DNA from: Micavibrio aeruginosavorus ARL-13
GTDB taxonomy: Bacteria > Pseudomonadota > Alphaproteobacteria > Micavibrionales > Micavibrionaceae
Assembly: GCF_000226315.1 (NCBI RefSeq)
Contig: NC_016026.1
Span: forward strand, 558,001-622,000
Direction of reading: 5' to 3'
DNA length: 64,000 nt
The position numbers and the translations under genes are program-made. A model generated the notes under the pieces. The model was not told the origin of the DNA and did not search any database. It was given only the letters and a program-made list of their open reading frames with translations. Positions 7,836 to 17,077 of the stretch are shown in pieces; the stretch's first letter is position 1, and each line of letters starts with the position of its first letter.

Positions 7836-9496
7836 AGCTCCAATGTGGTTTGATTGGTTTCCGCGTCCTCTGAAATGCCGACAACGGATAGGTTTTTGTT
7901 AATGTTGAAGCGTGGATATTCCAATTTCACTGGGTCACCAACATAAAGGCGGAAAAGTGTGCCATATGAAGGAACCCGGTATATTTTACGTTCCACGCCA
8001 TAAATGCGAACCAAGCGGGCAAGTAATGACTCGGCATCTGCTTTATCTGCAAGCGTTGTATAAAAAACCCGCTCAACGGCCTGCGCGTTTCGGGTTCTGA
8101 CCGACCGGTCTTCGCTGACAACAGTGCGGTAATCTTGCCCCACAAATGTGCGGTATCCGTCTGTGGCTGAACCGGCGAGTTCATCTTCCTTCTGGACAAC
8201 CCATGCCGGCGCATATGCAACCGATATTCGCCATGCTGGTGATATTGGTGCAGGGGCTTCAATCCCTGACGTATCAATATTGCTGGCGTTGATTGTGGCG
8301 ATTTCGACGCCAGGATCGTCAACATAACCGGCCGTCAGCATTCCGGTCCGGCCAAAGTTCCAATAGGCCCCACATGGGTTAATCAGTGCATCCAGAAAAT
8401 TGCGGATAGGGGCTTTTTCTGTGATGTACAGCCCCATGGCCCCGGGGATTTCATCGTCCAGACGGTTAAATGCGGCGCCATCAATTTCTGTGGCTGAAAA
8501 CGACTGGATGCCGAGCTTTGTCATCACAAGACGACGCGCAATGTCGGCGGCGCTGGAAACATAACCCCCCGCACTGTCCCCGTGTGCATCTGCCGTAATT
8601 CGGCCCGCTGGCGTTGATCCGAGCTTGATGAATCCACTGGATAAACTGGTTGCGTATTTTCCGGCGTCGGGCGCTGCTTCGGCAATGTCCGTCACGTCCT
8701 CATCAAAGGCCAGCAACGCACCTTTGTCGTAAACCGCGTCAACACCCATCATGGGCCCGGCGTGGATCTGGTAAATCAGATTTACCGGGTCAACCAGAAC
8801 AGGCTCAATGTTGAACGCTTCGCCATAGAGCAGGGGTTTCATCTTCCCCGATAGATCGTCACCGCCCTCAAGTCCACCTGTCCCGTCATAGGTCGCGGAA
8901 ACAATGTCCTGATCGATCTTCAAGCCATTATCCCGGATGGTAAGAGTTATGACATCATCATCAAATTCGATGGCGTTGCATAGACCGTCAAAAACCGTGG
9001 TGAATTGGCTGTATTTGAACGATGGCCCGCCAGCTTTGACAACAATACGGCGGCCTTTCCAGCTCAAACCGGCCAGATAATCAAAATCACCGTTTCCGTT
9101 CTGGATCTGGATCGCGCCAAAGGATGGGCTGCTGATCCCGAACTCTTCACCCCGGAGAATGGAAAAATCGAACTGCAACGGATTGTTGACCACCGGGGCA
9201 AAGTATTGGTTCGCCGGGGTGTCCGTCGGTTCGGTAATAAATTTCATGTCTGAAAGGTAAACCGTTTCGATTCCACCCAATGTTTTGGCCTTTGTATATC
9301 CGAACGGAAGCCAACCGATCGGCGCAGGCAACCACGTATGCTCCACGATATTCGATTCATCGTATGGGTGCAGTTCGATCAGGTACCGCAGCTGGATATC
9401 CGGCTCTGACAAAAGCGCGCGGAAAGGGTCCGGCACAGAATTGTCGTATTCTGGCGGAATGTACCCATATGGCAGGAACCCAAATGGCGCGAACAT
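7826..9496 (-). CDS. Baseplate hub / tail-tip protein (556 aa)
   Basis: A large beta-rich protein directly after the tape measure gene, the position of the distal tail or hub protein in siphophages. It starts with an aromatic N-terminus (FGFLPYGYIPPEYD) and lacks membrane segments. No lytic domain was seen. It probably forms the tail tip through which DNA leaves. Assignment is from synteny and size more than sequence. Confidence 0.6.
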   Translation of the reverse strand: MFAPFGFLPYGYIPPEYDNSVPDPFRALLSEPDIQLRYLIELHPYDESNIVEHTWLPAPIGWLPFGYTKAKTLGGIETVYLSDMKFITEPTDTPANQYFAPVVNNPLQFDFSILRGEEFGISSPSFGAIQIQNGNGDFDYLAGLSWKGRRIVVKAGGPSFKYSQFTTVFDGLCNAIEFDDDVITLTIRDNGLKIDQDIVSATYDGTGGLEGGDDLSGKMKPLLYGEAFNIEPVLVDPVNLIYQIHAGPMMGVDAVYDKGALLAFDEDVTDIAEAAPDAGKYATSLSSGFIKLGSTPAGRITADAHGDSAGGYVSSAADIARRLVMTKLGIQSFSATEIDGAAFNRLDDEIPGAMGLYITEKAPIRNFLDALINPCGAYWNFGRTGMLTAGYVDDPGVEIATINASNIDTSGIEAPAPISPAWRISVAYAPAWVVQKEDELAGSATDGYRTFVGQDYRTVVSEDRSVRTRNAQAVERVFYTTLADKADAESLLARLVRIYGVERKIYRVPSYGTLFRLYVGDPVKLEYPRFNINKNLSVVGISEDAETNQTTLELWG

Positions 9497-12400
9497 TACG
9501 ACCTCGCCACAATCATCTGGTTGGCCACTCGGCTCAATTGTCGGGACATTTCGCGCAGGTCTTTACGCATGGCCGCGATCTGCTCGTTATTTTCGGCCAT
9601 TTTTACTTCCATCTGTGCCGATGAGCGGCCAACCATTTCCATGGATTCCTGATTGGTGTGAACGCGCTCACCGCCCCTGAACCGGACCAACTCGGGCCCG
9701 CGCTCACCAACCCACGCCAACCCTGCCGGTGCACTGGCCGTGCCGGTGGCATAGCCGGGGATATCCAGCTCTTTGGCGATCTGGCCAATCGAAGACCGGA
9801 CAAAGCTTTCCAAAGCGGCAAAGCTGGTTGAGGACGCATAAACACCCTGACCAACGGTCAGAAGTTGCTGGGCGGCCTTCAAAAGATCCTGAGTGACGCT
9901 GTAATCACCGCCTTGTGCCGTGCTGAGAAGCTTTCCGAACTGATCTTGTGCCAGTTTCAGTTTGTCCATGGGAGATGCGGACGAAACGCTGCTCATGGAC
10001 TGTTCATATAACCAACCGTCGAATGTGGCCTTCATCGCCTCCATAGACTGGAACCCGGCCTGCATGGCCTTGACGGCTCCGATTGCGACGTCCCGCTGTT
10101 TTTCCAAAGCCTCCGTCACCTTATCCAAAGGCAGGCCTAATTGAGCGGCACGGGTGTACATGGCATCAAACTGTTCATTGATTTGTTTGATGGCCTCAGC
10201 CGCCGATTCTGCGGGCGTGGCGGTGTCCTCAAGGATCGATCGGGCGAATGTGATATCCGACACCAATTGTTCCACATCGCTGCCCAAGCTCAAGGAGCGG
10301 CGCGCAACGGCCATCACGTCACTGTTTGCTCCGGTCAGGTATGAATCGCTGTTCAGAACCTGGCGGATAACGGCGTTTATGTCTCCGGCCGTGCTGGAAA
10401 TTTTGCTGCGGGAACCGCCCCAGAATGTTCCCGTGTCCTTTTTGCCGATGTTCGTCTCGATCAGCGGGATAGCCTGCGCAAATGTTGCATTCAGGGCGCT
10501 GGCCACGGCGTTCAGGCTCTTTGTGACACCTTCCGCGAACTGGTTGGCCTTGGACATGTCAACGCCTTTGGTGCTGACAGCATTGATGCCGAGCAGTCCA
10601 TCTTTCCCGACGTTGTACGATGTTCCGATGGTTTCCCGCTTCGGTCCGCCGCTGAACAGCCCACCAACAGCGGTACCAAGGAATCCACCAATCGCGGCAC
10701 CAATCGGGCCACCGAATCCGCCGCCAATCAGAGAGCCAACGGTGCCCAATCCGGTATCGACCAGGCCATTGCCCGATCCGAGACCCAACAGGTTTGCACC
10801 AAGGCCACCAAGAGCGCCGAACGGAAGTCCGCCGAATGCTTTACCAAGCATCCCGGAGGCCTCAAAGCTCAAGCCAAGGGAACTGCCCAGACCTGCGCCG
10901 GTGTTGTACAAACCTGTGAAGCCCTGCGCCATGGTGATGCTACCGCCTGTGAGCAGGTTCTTACCCAACCCCAACAGGTTACCGATGCCACCAAGACCAC
11001 CACCACCGGTGCCGCCAATATCGCCCAGAATACTGGCCTGTGCCCCGGATGAAATTCCCATGGCGCCACCGATGCCACCAACAACGGACAGGATAACCGG
11101 ACGTGCCAGTGCCATGTATGCCAGATCAGCCAGGAACGTCTTGAAGGTCGATTTCCAGCCTTCGATCAGTTTTTTGAATCCGCCATCGCTTTCGGTGAAA
11201 CCGGTTCGGAAGGCATCGCGGAAACCGTCATCGATCTGGTTTGCAAGGCTTTCAAACGCCTTTGCCACGGGGCCATTGCGCTCCGCCTGCACGCGAACCT
11301 TTTCCAGTTCATCGCCTGCCGCCTTGATGCCACGCTCGATCGCGGTGATTTCCTCTGCGGTTTTCGCGTATCCGCGCAAGGCTTCCAGTTCTTTGATCTT
11401 GGCGTTGTATTTTTCCTGCTCTGTCGCCGTGGATTTCACCAGCGCGGCAAGTTTCTTTGCTGTCTCCTCGGCGGATTTAGCGTCTCCAGATTGTCCCCCA
11501 CCGCCACCGCCCGATCCTTTGCCTGAAAGGGTGCCAAGCCATGTCTGATACGCCTTTTGTGCCTGTGTGCTGCTGGCGGCAACGCCGCGCAGGTGGGCTT
11601 CAAGTTTACCGCCATACTGAAGCTGGTTTTTGCTTGCTTCTTTCATGACGCGATCAGCCGCCCGGTCTGCAACAGATTCAGAGAATCCGCCGAATAAGGG
11701 GGTGTTTGAGCGCGATCTTATGCTTGTTTTGCTGTTTTGAATGACGCCCTGATCATAGGCGCTCAATTCACCGGGTAATACTTTTTTTAAGGTCAGGATT
11801 AATATCGATAATCCATCAATAAGGTCATAAACATTGTTTTTAACGCGCAACAGAACCTCGTCGGCTACATCACCGAACGTCGCCATAGGGTCAATCAGCG
11901 CGGCAAGATCGTCACGGAAAATTATGGCTGCCGTAGAGGCTCCGGCAAGGATGGTTGCCAATAACATGATCGGGTTTGCCAGAAGTGCCGCAGCAAGGGC
12001 GGCGAGCGCCGGGATCACAACGGATGATATGGCTGCGGCCAGAGCAGGGAGGGCCGAACCTGCTAAAATCAGGACCGTGTTTCCGACCACATCGATATTT
12101 TCAGCAAGGAACGCGACCGCTTTGGCCAAAGACTGCGTCCCGCCAATCGTGGCATCTGTTTCTCCGATGTATTTTTGAAGCGCATTGCTCAACATCTGCG
12201 TGGCTCGTGCCAAAGAAAGTGGCATATCAGCGAACCGTGCGGCAATTTCTGCGGACTGCCCAGCGAGGGAATCGAACACATCCTTGGCCAGAACCTCGCC
12301 CGCCAGCACGGCCTGGCGAAGGCTTCCAACTGTCAGGTTCATACCCTTGGCAATCGCGGCTCCGACCTCTGGGATGTTTTCCATGATCGAGTTGAATTCT

Positions 12401-12933
12401 TCGGCACGCAGGATGCCACCGGCCATTGCCTGCGAAAACTGCATGGTACCAGCCGCAAGCGCCATCGTGCTGGCACCGCCGAGTAATCCGAGCTGATTAA
12501 TTGTTTCGGAAAGCGCCAAAACTTCGGAATTTGTTTTTTCTAATTCTTTTGCCCCGATATTGATCCTTTGGAACAGTTGGATATTTCCCTCAAGCGCCGA
12601 TCCTGTGCGTTGGGAAATATCGAACAATTCACGGCTGACGCGGGTATAGTCACCGGTTGCCCGGGTTACACCCTGAATACGGGCCATCAGAACCTGGTAC
12701 GAATCTGCCGATTTCAGGATTTGCTGGATGCCAAAAGCACCCAGCAGCCCCATCATGGTATTACGCAGAGCACCAGCAGCCCGATCAAGGCTCTGCATCT
12801 GGCGTTCTGCGCGTTGCGTTGCTGACGTTACCTTGTCACCGCTGTTGGCGATATCATCCAACGTGCGCTTGACTGTACGGCCACCATTGGTTTCACCACG
12901 AACGGCAACAACAATTTCAGCATCTGTGGTCAT
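9496..12933 (-). CDS. Tail tape measure protein
   Basis: 1145 residues. An N-terminal tape-measure domain (about residues 60-245) carries the family pattern NSIMENIPEVGAAIAKGMN followed by AKDVFDSLAG. A hydrophobic stretch (about 275-340), a central coiled-coil region (about 480-570), long glycine-rich low-complexity sequence (about 610-760) and a C-terminal WVGERGPELVRFRGGERV motif follow. Its length sets tail length; by the usual rule of about 0.15 nm per residue the tail would be near 170 nm. It follows the frameshifting chaperone pair, as expected for long-tailed phages. Confidence 0.92.
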   Translation of the reverse strand: MTTDAEIVVAVRGETNGGRTVKRTLDDIANSGDKVTSATQRAERQMQSLDRAAGALRNTMMGLLGAFGIQQILKSADSYQVLMARIQGVTRATGDYTRVSRELFDISQRTGSALEGNIQLFQRINIGAKELEKTNSEVLALSETINQLGLLGGASTMALAAGTMQFSQAMAGGILRAEEFNSIMENIPEVGAAIAKGMNLTVGSLRQAVLAGEVLAKDVFDSLAGQSAEIAARFADMPLSLARATQMLSNALQKYIGETDATIGGTQSLAKAVAFLAENIDVVGNTVLILAGSALPALAAAISSVVIPALAALAAALLANPIMLLATILAGASTAAIIFRDDLAALIDPMATFGDVADEVLLRVKNNVYDLIDGLSILILTLKKVLPGELSAYDQGVIQNSKTSIRSRSNTPLFGGFSESVADRAADRVMKEASKNQLQYGGKLEAHLRGVAASSTQAQKAYQTWLGTLSGKGSGGGGGGQSGDAKSAEETAKKLAALVKSTATEQEKYNAKIKELEALRGYAKTAEEITAIERGIKAAGDELEKVRVQAERNGPVAKAFESLANQIDDGFRDAFRTGFTESDGGFKKLIEGWKSTFKTFLADLAYMALARPVILSVVGGIGGAMGISSGAQASILGDIGGTGGGGLGGIGNLLGLGKNLLTGGSITMAQGFTGLYNTGAGLGSSLGLSFEASGMLGKAFGGLPFGALGGLGANLLGLGSGNGLVDTGLGTVGSLIGGGFGGPIGAAIGGFLGTAVGGLFSGGPKRETIGTSYNVGKDGLLGINAVSTKGVDMSKANQFAEGVTKSLNAVASALNATFAQAIPLIETNIGKKDTGTFWGGSRSKISSTAGDINAVIRQVLNSDSYLTGANSDVMAVARRSLSLGSDVEQLVSDITFARSILEDTATPAESAAEAIKQINEQFDAMYTRAAQLGLPLDKVTEALEKQRDVAIGAVKAMQAGFQSMEAMKATFDGWLYEQSMSSVSSASPMDKLKLAQDQFGKLLSTAQGGDYSVTQDLLKAAQQLLTVGQGVYASSTSFAALESFVRSSIGQIAKELDIPGYATGTASAPAGLAWVGERGPELVRFRGGERVHTNQESMEMVGRSSAQMEVKMAENNEQIAAMRKDLREMSRQLSRVANQMIVARS

Positions 12934-13190
12934 GCGTTGCCTTTCTTTTCATCATGTTCGCGGTCCGCCTGTTCCATTTTACGGATCAGGTGGTTGAGTT
13001 CGTGGAGGTCGTCGAGGTCGAGGGAGTGGATCTGTGCGAATGTCACAATGGACGACCATGGAATAGGGCCTATGGCCATGCCCATGGGGCGATCATTCTG
13101 CAGATCGATGTACGCGTTGAAATAAAAGTCCAGACCGGGGAGAAGGGCGGGGCGCTCCAATAAGGCCTTGGGCATCTGCCCCATGGCCAC
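12930..13190 (-). CDS. Tail assembly chaperone, downstream (T-type) segment
   Basis: An open frame that can begin at GTG 13190 (86 residues) but remains open upstream to the slippery site at 13253-13259. A -1 frameshift there would join it to the upstream chaperone, giving a fusion of about 242 residues. The extra joined sequence (LCEVLIWWRKWGDK) is protein-like. Known: such G/GT pairs recruit the tape measure protein during tail assembly. Independent translation from GTG is possible but less likely. Confidence 0.75.
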   Translation of the reverse strand: MAMGQMPKALLERPALLPGLDFYFNAYIDLQNDRPMGMAIGPIPWSSIVTFAQIHSLDLDDLHELNHLIRKMEQADREHDEKKGNA

Positions 13191-13237
13191 TACGGCTTCA
13201 AGATCATTGATCTTGTCGCCCCACTTTCTCCACCAAA

Positions 13238-13657
13238 TCAGGACTTCGCAGAGTTTTTTGCGTCTTCTTCCAGCTGTTCGGCACGGAACAGAGCAAAATC
13301 ATCGGCGGCCTGCTGGATGTTTACAAACAGCTCCGGCAAATCGATCAGCAATTTCACGCAATTTTCTTTGGTGAATTTCATGGGCTTGCCATCTGGGCCA
13401 GAAACCCCGCTCCAGCCGATAATGATGGATTCGGCATAAATCTCAGCCATCACGCGGTTAATCACGTCAACATCAGCCGTTTTTGCCTGAATTTGGCGCG
13501 CATACGGTTTCAGCTTTGCGCTTGCCACTTTTGCGTATTTTTGATTCGACCCACCAGCGCGATGGATGGTGATGATGCCAGAGGCACCGTAATCCAGATC
13601 CACGCCTTTGCCGCTTTCCAGATTTTTGTCCGTTGTAAAGTGCTTGTAGAAGCTCAT
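13238..13657 (-). CDS. Tail assembly chaperone, upstream (G-type) protein
   Basis: 139 residues, soluble, between the tail tube gene and the tape measure. The C-terminus is acidic and lysine-containing and ends a few codons after a canonical slippery heptamer. Position and frameshift signal identify it as the short form of the tail chaperone pair. The frame starts with ATG at 13657. Confidence 0.78.
   Translation of the reverse strand: MSFYKHFTTDKNLESGKGVDLDYGASGIITIHRAGGSNQKYAKVASAKLKPYARQIQAKTADVDVINRVMAEIYAESIIIGWSGVSGPDGKPMKFTKENCVKLLIDLPELFVNIQQAADDFALFRAEQLEEDAKNSAKS
13253..13259 (-). other. Programmed -1 ribosomal frameshift site (A AAA AAC)
   Basis: In the upstream chaperone frame the codons are GCA AAA AAC, giving the heptamer A AAA AAC in the correct phase. 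Shifting by -1 continues through 107 open codons to the end of the 12930-13190 frame, while the zero frame stops 13 bases later. This matches the arrangement in lambda-like tail chaperones. Confidence 0.82.
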
Positions 13658-13682
13658 TTTTTAGTCCTTGTTTTCGGGTTGT

Positions 13683-13730
13683 GCGCAGTAGTGGGGACAG
13701 AACCCGATGACTGTCCCCACCATCCTGCGC
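13683..13730. other. Long hairpin between tail tube and chaperone genes
   Basis: GTGGGGACAG (13691-13700) pairs perfectly with CTGTCCCCAC (13711-13720), and the flanking GCGCAG/CTGCGC extends the stem past a small bulge. A second hairpin (AGCCGC, CGAA loop, GCGGCT) lies at 13747-13762. No T-run follows on the minus strand, so this looks like an mRNA 3'-stability or processing structure after the tail tube gene. Confidence 0.6.
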
Positions 13731-13779
13731 GGGATATGGGTATTCAAGCCGCCGAAGCGGCTACCGGGTTGTTAAATGG

Positions 13780-14706
13780 TTACGGGGTTTCGGGCACGCG
13801 GGTGATTTTCAACGTGCACTGCTCTGTCGGGTCGTAGAGAGCTTGGAACGGCAGGGTAATCATAACGTCCTGATCGTTCCCCGGTGTAGCAACATCGGCA
13901 TCACTGAATTTCAGCCGAGGGATGACGAATTCATAATTCGTTTCCGATGCGCCGCCGATGGTGAATGTCAAATCGGTCGCCGTGCCGGCCAAGAACAGGT
14001 CGTACGCTTCCTTGTTCTCAAAATACATGGTCACGGTACCCGTCAGAACAAAGCGACCAGCGCCGACGCCGAGGCTTTCAACGGAACCGACAACGGGCTT
14101 CTGCCGCAGGTTGTTGGTGCCTTGCAGGGACAGGGCTGTGATTTTCGGGCTGGTTACGCCTGTGACAGCCAATGACGCAAAGTTTGTCCCGGCGTTCATG
14201 ACGTCATAGGTCGGCGCATCTGTGTACGTGGCACCGGAAATGGCCGTTGTAGCTACACTTCCGCCTTTGCCCATAAATCCGAATGAACCGGTCACGATCT
14301 GCTGGGTTGAAATATCCAGATTGAAGGTGTTGGCGATCATTCCGGTGTAGCGGAAGAAATTGTCCGTTGCTCCGGTTTCGAATGTTTTTTCGATTGAGAA
14401 CGATTTCGGTGTGATACCGTTCTTCAGGACGTTGCTGCTCCATGCGCTGTACATGAAGGATTCCAGAAAATCATCGAATGTACCGTAGGACAGTTCGAAG
14501 TTTACCCCACCTTCTGCGCCACCAGCCACCTGTACCAGATCGGCCACGTTGCGGTCTGGGCGGATTTCGTTGCTGGTAATGTTCTGGCGCGCGTGTTTCA
14601 GCGATTCGCCGGTATATCGGACCTTTTTAAAGGTCGGGGTGGCCGGGGTGGTGCCATATACGCTTTCGGCGATATAGGCGAGGCGTGTCTGCGAGGTATC
14701 AGCCAT
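13780..14706 (-). CDS. Major tail tube protein
   Basis: 308 residues. The sequence resembles phage tail tube proteins: an N-terminal 'QTRLAYIAESVYGTTP' lead, a central beta-rich domain and conserved glycine-rich turns (VVGSVESLGVGAGRFVLTGT). Tail tube subunits are needed in many copies. The gene has a terminator just upstream and stable hairpins just downstream, consistent with special expression control. It precedes the chaperone pair, as in related siphophages. Confidence 0.85.
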   Translation of the reverse strand: MADTSQTRLAYIAESVYGTTPATPTFKKVRYTGESLKHARQNITSNEIRPDRNVADLVQVAGGAEGGVNFELSYGTFDDFLESFMYSAWSSNVLKNGITPKSFSIEKTFETGATDNFFRYTGMIANTFNLDISTQQIVTGSFGFMGKGGSVATTAISGATYTDAPTYDVMNAGTNFASLAVTGVTSPKITALSLQGTNNLRQKPVVGSVESLGVGAGRFVLTGTVTMYFENKEAYDLFLAGTATDLTFTIGGASETNYEFVIPRLKFSDADVATPGNDQDVMITLPFQALYDPTEQCTLKITRVPETP

Positions 14707-14730
14707 TTCGATGGTCTCCTTTTGGCATTA

Positions 14731-14760
14731 AAAAAGCCCCTGACGGGGCGGTGGGGCTTT
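14731..14760 (-). terminator. Intrinsic terminator upstream of the tail tube gene
   Basis: On the minus strand AAAGCCCC ... GGGGCTTTTTT forms a hairpin followed by six T residues. It lies between the tail terminator gene (14769-15173) and the tail tube gene, inside what otherwise looks like a single late operon. Confidence 0.75.
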
Positions 14761-14768
14761 ATCGGGAA

Positions 14769-15173
14769 TTAGGCAATCCGGTCGTACTTGAATGCGGCGC
14801 TGACCTTCCATTGGTAGGCGCCTGTCGCATCCTTTCCGATGTCCCTGGCATTGATGTTGCTGAACGTGATGCCGGGCAGGGTGTTAGCAAGGAAAATGTC
14901 GTGCGCGATATCGGCCTTTTTGCGGGCGTCGATACTGCCCTGACCAGCAGGCTGGAAAATGTCGATATAAACCATACCGACGCGGCGGAACCGGTTTGAA
15001 CCGGGGCTTCCCATGCTGGCCTGATATCCGTCGTTATTCTTCATACTGAACCGCACCCACGTCGCATTGTTCGGCGGGGTAAAGGATACGTCCGGCCATG
15101 CAATAGGGGTCCGCGCGGCCCATCCTGTATTGAAATAGGCGCGCACCGCGGCTTCGGCTTGTTCAAATTTCAT
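14769..15173 (-). CDS. Tail terminator / tail completion protein (DUF4128-like)
   Basis: 134 residues, soluble. The pattern VRFSMKNNDGYQASMGSPG and later VYIDIFQPAGQG resembles small tail-completion proteins that cap the tail at the head-tail interface. It lies immediately before the tail tube gene and overlaps its upstream neighbour by 4 bp. Confidence 0.68.
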   Translation of the reverse strand: MKFEQAEAAVRAYFNTGWAARTPIAWPDVSFTPPNNATWVRFSMKNNDGYQASMGSPGSNRFRRVGMVYIDIFQPAGQGSIDARKKADIAHDIFLANTLPGITFSNINARDIGKDATGAYQWKVSAAFKYDRIA

Positions 15174-15577
15174 GATTGTTTCGCCAGTTCCTTGCCCTGC
15201 CGGACGCCAATCTGCACCGCGGCATCCACGAAACCAGCCGGGGCTTTTGTTGAGCTTCCATCGTTCAGGGGACGGATATAGGGCAGGTTGTTCGATATAT
15301 AGATCGTGTCGTTCAGTTTGTACGAACCGATAACAGGCAAGGCCTTTTCGGTTCCGTCGTACGACCCGCCTTCCATGCCAGATGGATCGACCAGCGACAC
15401 ATCTACGGTGTTCAGGTCGATATTCCAGTTTGCACGGGCCCGGCCAGTATCGACCGGGGTATTTTCAACAATGTTATTGAAAACCTTGAGGGCGATCAGG
15501 CGAGTGACTTTTTCCTGCGTTCCCAAAACCTTTTCTTCATAGGCCTTGTTTAACTGTCTGCGGAAATCTGCGCTCAT
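15170..15577 (-). CDS. Neck / head-tail protein (HK97 gp10-like)
   Basis: 135 residues with an N-terminal helical segment and the motif NTPVDTGRARANWNI, typical of gp10-like neck and tail-component proteins. Size and position in the connector cluster agree. Both ends overlap neighbours by 4 bp, indicating a tightly coupled operon. Confidence 0.75.
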   Translation of the reverse strand: MSADFRRQLNKAYEEKVLGTQEKVTRLIALKVFNNIVENTPVDTGRARANWNIDLNTVDVSLVDPSGMEGGSYDGTEKALPVIGSYKLNDTIYISNNLPYIRPLNDGSSTKAPAGFVDAAVQIGVRQGKELAKQS

Positions 15578-15849
15578 GCTGATTTTTGCACCTCATCCAT
15601 GACACGCTTTGAAAGCCATCCACAGGCCCCATGCAACAGAACAGGGTTTTCGTCCGGTGATATGCTATAGGCGGTTTGCACATAGCCTTGGGCATTGATT
15701 CCGGCGATCGCAATACTGCGAAATTCTCCGGTTTTCGCCTGTTCTAATGCTTGCGTCAGGTACCGAACAGCATCGTAATTGATTGGGTACGGCATCGGCT
15801 CGACCACGGAAAGCTTTGGTGTGACTTTGCCGATGCGACAGCCTGTCAT
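15574..15849 (-). CDS. Small phage protein in the connector cluster (91 aa)
   Basis: Soluble protein with a central helical segment (YDAVRYLTQALEQAKTGEF) and a C-terminal LLHGACGWLSKRVMDE pattern. Similar small proteins occur in other phages, but their role is not known to me. The 4-bp overlaps on both sides show it is translated as part of the head-tail connector operon. Confidence 0.6.
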   Translation of the reverse strand: MTGCRIGKVTPKLSVVEPMPYPINYDAVRYLTQALEQAKTGEFRSIAIAGINAQGYVQTAYSISPDENPVLLHGACGWLSKRVMDEVQKSA

Positions 15850-16214
15850 TTCCGTACCTGCACCATGTACAGCAGGACGGTGTCGCCGGGCTGCACAACG
15901 TCTGTGTTGATCACGTTGTAGGTGACGCCACCATCAATGATCTTGTGGTCCGTATCCGGAGCCATATCCAGCGATGCACCAGCAATCAGGACGCGTTTAT
16001 CTGTGCGTTTGATCTTTTCCCCATCCACATCGTTTTTGGAAAAATTCGTGAACAGGGCCTTTACCGTTTCATCCACCGGGGTGGCCGCCGTAAAGGTATC
16101 GTTGGATGGGTCATAGACCTGGCCTTCGCCGGGGCGGCGAACGGTGATTTCGCGCCCTTTATCTGCGATCTGTTTCAGCGCAGTTTTGGCCATGTTTTCG
16201 TAAAATTCCGTCAT
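15846..16214 (-). CDS. Probable head-tail joining (stopper) protein
   Basis: 122 residues. The C-terminal half has the beta-rich layout of small head-closure proteins (GGVTYNVINTDVVQPGDTVL) that seal the packaged head before the tail attaches. The position after the head-tail adaptor fits. No catalytic features were seen; the call is mainly by synteny. Confidence 0.6.
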   Translation of the reverse strand: MTEFYENMAKTALKQIADKGREITVRRPGEGQVYDPSNDTFTAATPVDETVKALFTNFSKNDVDGEKIKRTDKRVLIAGASLDMAPDTDHKIIDGGVTYNVINTDVVQPGDTVLLYMVQVRK

Positions 16215-16675
16215 GTGCGCACCAATGGGCGGTTATAGATAGATCCGGAAAGCAAGCCAGACAGCAAGCCATCGATCGCGGGGCGGGTTTTGCCGTTCCG
16301 GGCATTGTCCATGTATTCGACCTCGATCACATCGACCTTTTCCCGCTTAACGGCGCGGTCCTGCGTCGGGTTCAGGTCAGTGGCAATGGCCTCCAGGGCC
16401 AATTGGATGACGGCCTGTTTCAGTTTGGCCGGGACGACAGCCTCATCGCGAGGGAACGAAAGGGCTTGCTCTTCGGTCAGTGCACAGCCCTTCCAGCGGC
16501 CCGCATAGGCCTGTTCCACATAATCCGTGGCGCGGACGAGGGCGGCTTGCTTTACCGAATTGCTTCCGGTCCACGCGGCGTTACCGCGGTCCGTATGATA
16601 TGCGTCTGCCTCAGCGACAGATGCATAGCTGTTTGCGTCCGGTAATCCTGTGCCGTCCTCGACCACGAATGCCAT
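16211..16675 (-). CDS. Head-tail adaptor, DnaT-like phage family
   Basis: 154 residues beginning MAFVVEDGTGLPDANSYAS, the characteristic start of a phage adaptor family that databases label 'DnaT-like ssDNA-binding'. Downstream lie the ATDYVEQAYAGRWKG and LKQAVIQLALEAIA helices. Despite the name, gene position next to the capsid gene indicates a head-tail connector subunit. It overlaps the next gene by 4 bp. Confidence 0.8.
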   Translation of the reverse strand: MAFVVEDGTGLPDANSYASVAEADAYHTDRGNAAWTGSNSVKQAALVRATDYVEQAYAGRWKGCALTEEQALSFPRDEAVVPAKLKQAVIQLALEAIATDLNPTQDRAVKREKVDVIEVEYMDNARNGKTRPAIDGLLSGLLSGSIYNRPLVRT

Positions 16676-16678
16676 GGA

Positions 16679-17077
16679 TTATTGACCTTCGCCTGTGGCC
16701 AGCTTTGCGGCCCGTGCCAGATCAGCCAAAGCGGCTTTATTCGCGTCTGTTTCGAAGGTAACCTTGTTGGCTGTGAGGTATTCGGCCAGTTGTTTTTTGG
16801 TCATCTGGTCGAATTCGTCGCCCTGTTTTTGATTGGGTTTTTGTTCTTCGAGATCTTTGAAGGCCTGCACTTTATCACCGTATGCGGCTTCGATTTTCTT
16901 GTGCGTTCCAAGGGTGATAACGGTATCACACGGTTCGATTTGATCTGCCGTGAACAGCCGGGCGGAGCGCAGGCTAACGTGTGCAAATTTGTCTTTTGCC
17001 CGGATGTCTTCGGACAGGTCCTTCATGGCTTTGTCGTCATCGCCATAAATCAGGGTGGTTGTTTTCTTGCTGCTCAT
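16679..17077 (-). CDS. Phage protein with C-terminal HeH/LEM-type domain
   Basis: 132 residues. The last 45 residues (TKKQLAEYLTANKVTFETD followed by an alanine-rich helix) match the short helix-extended-helix fold seen in SAP/LEM/HeH modules. The N-terminal 80 residues are not recognised. It lies between the capsid region and the adaptor. HeH domains in phage head proteins are common and may contact DNA or the portal. Confidence 0.6.
   Translation of the reverse strand: MSSKKTTTLIYGDDDKAMKDLSEDIRAKDKFAHVSLRSARLFTADQIEPCDTVITLGTHKKIEAAYGDKVQAFKDLEEQKPNQKQGDEFDQMTKKQLAEYLTANKVTFETDANKAALADLARAAKLATGEGQ

Noticed and set aside
10154-11548. A long plus-strand open frame (464 codons) antisense to the tape measure gene
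   Set aside because: Proline/serine/alanine-rich shadow of GC-rich coding sequence; the minus-strand frame has clear tape-measure domains.
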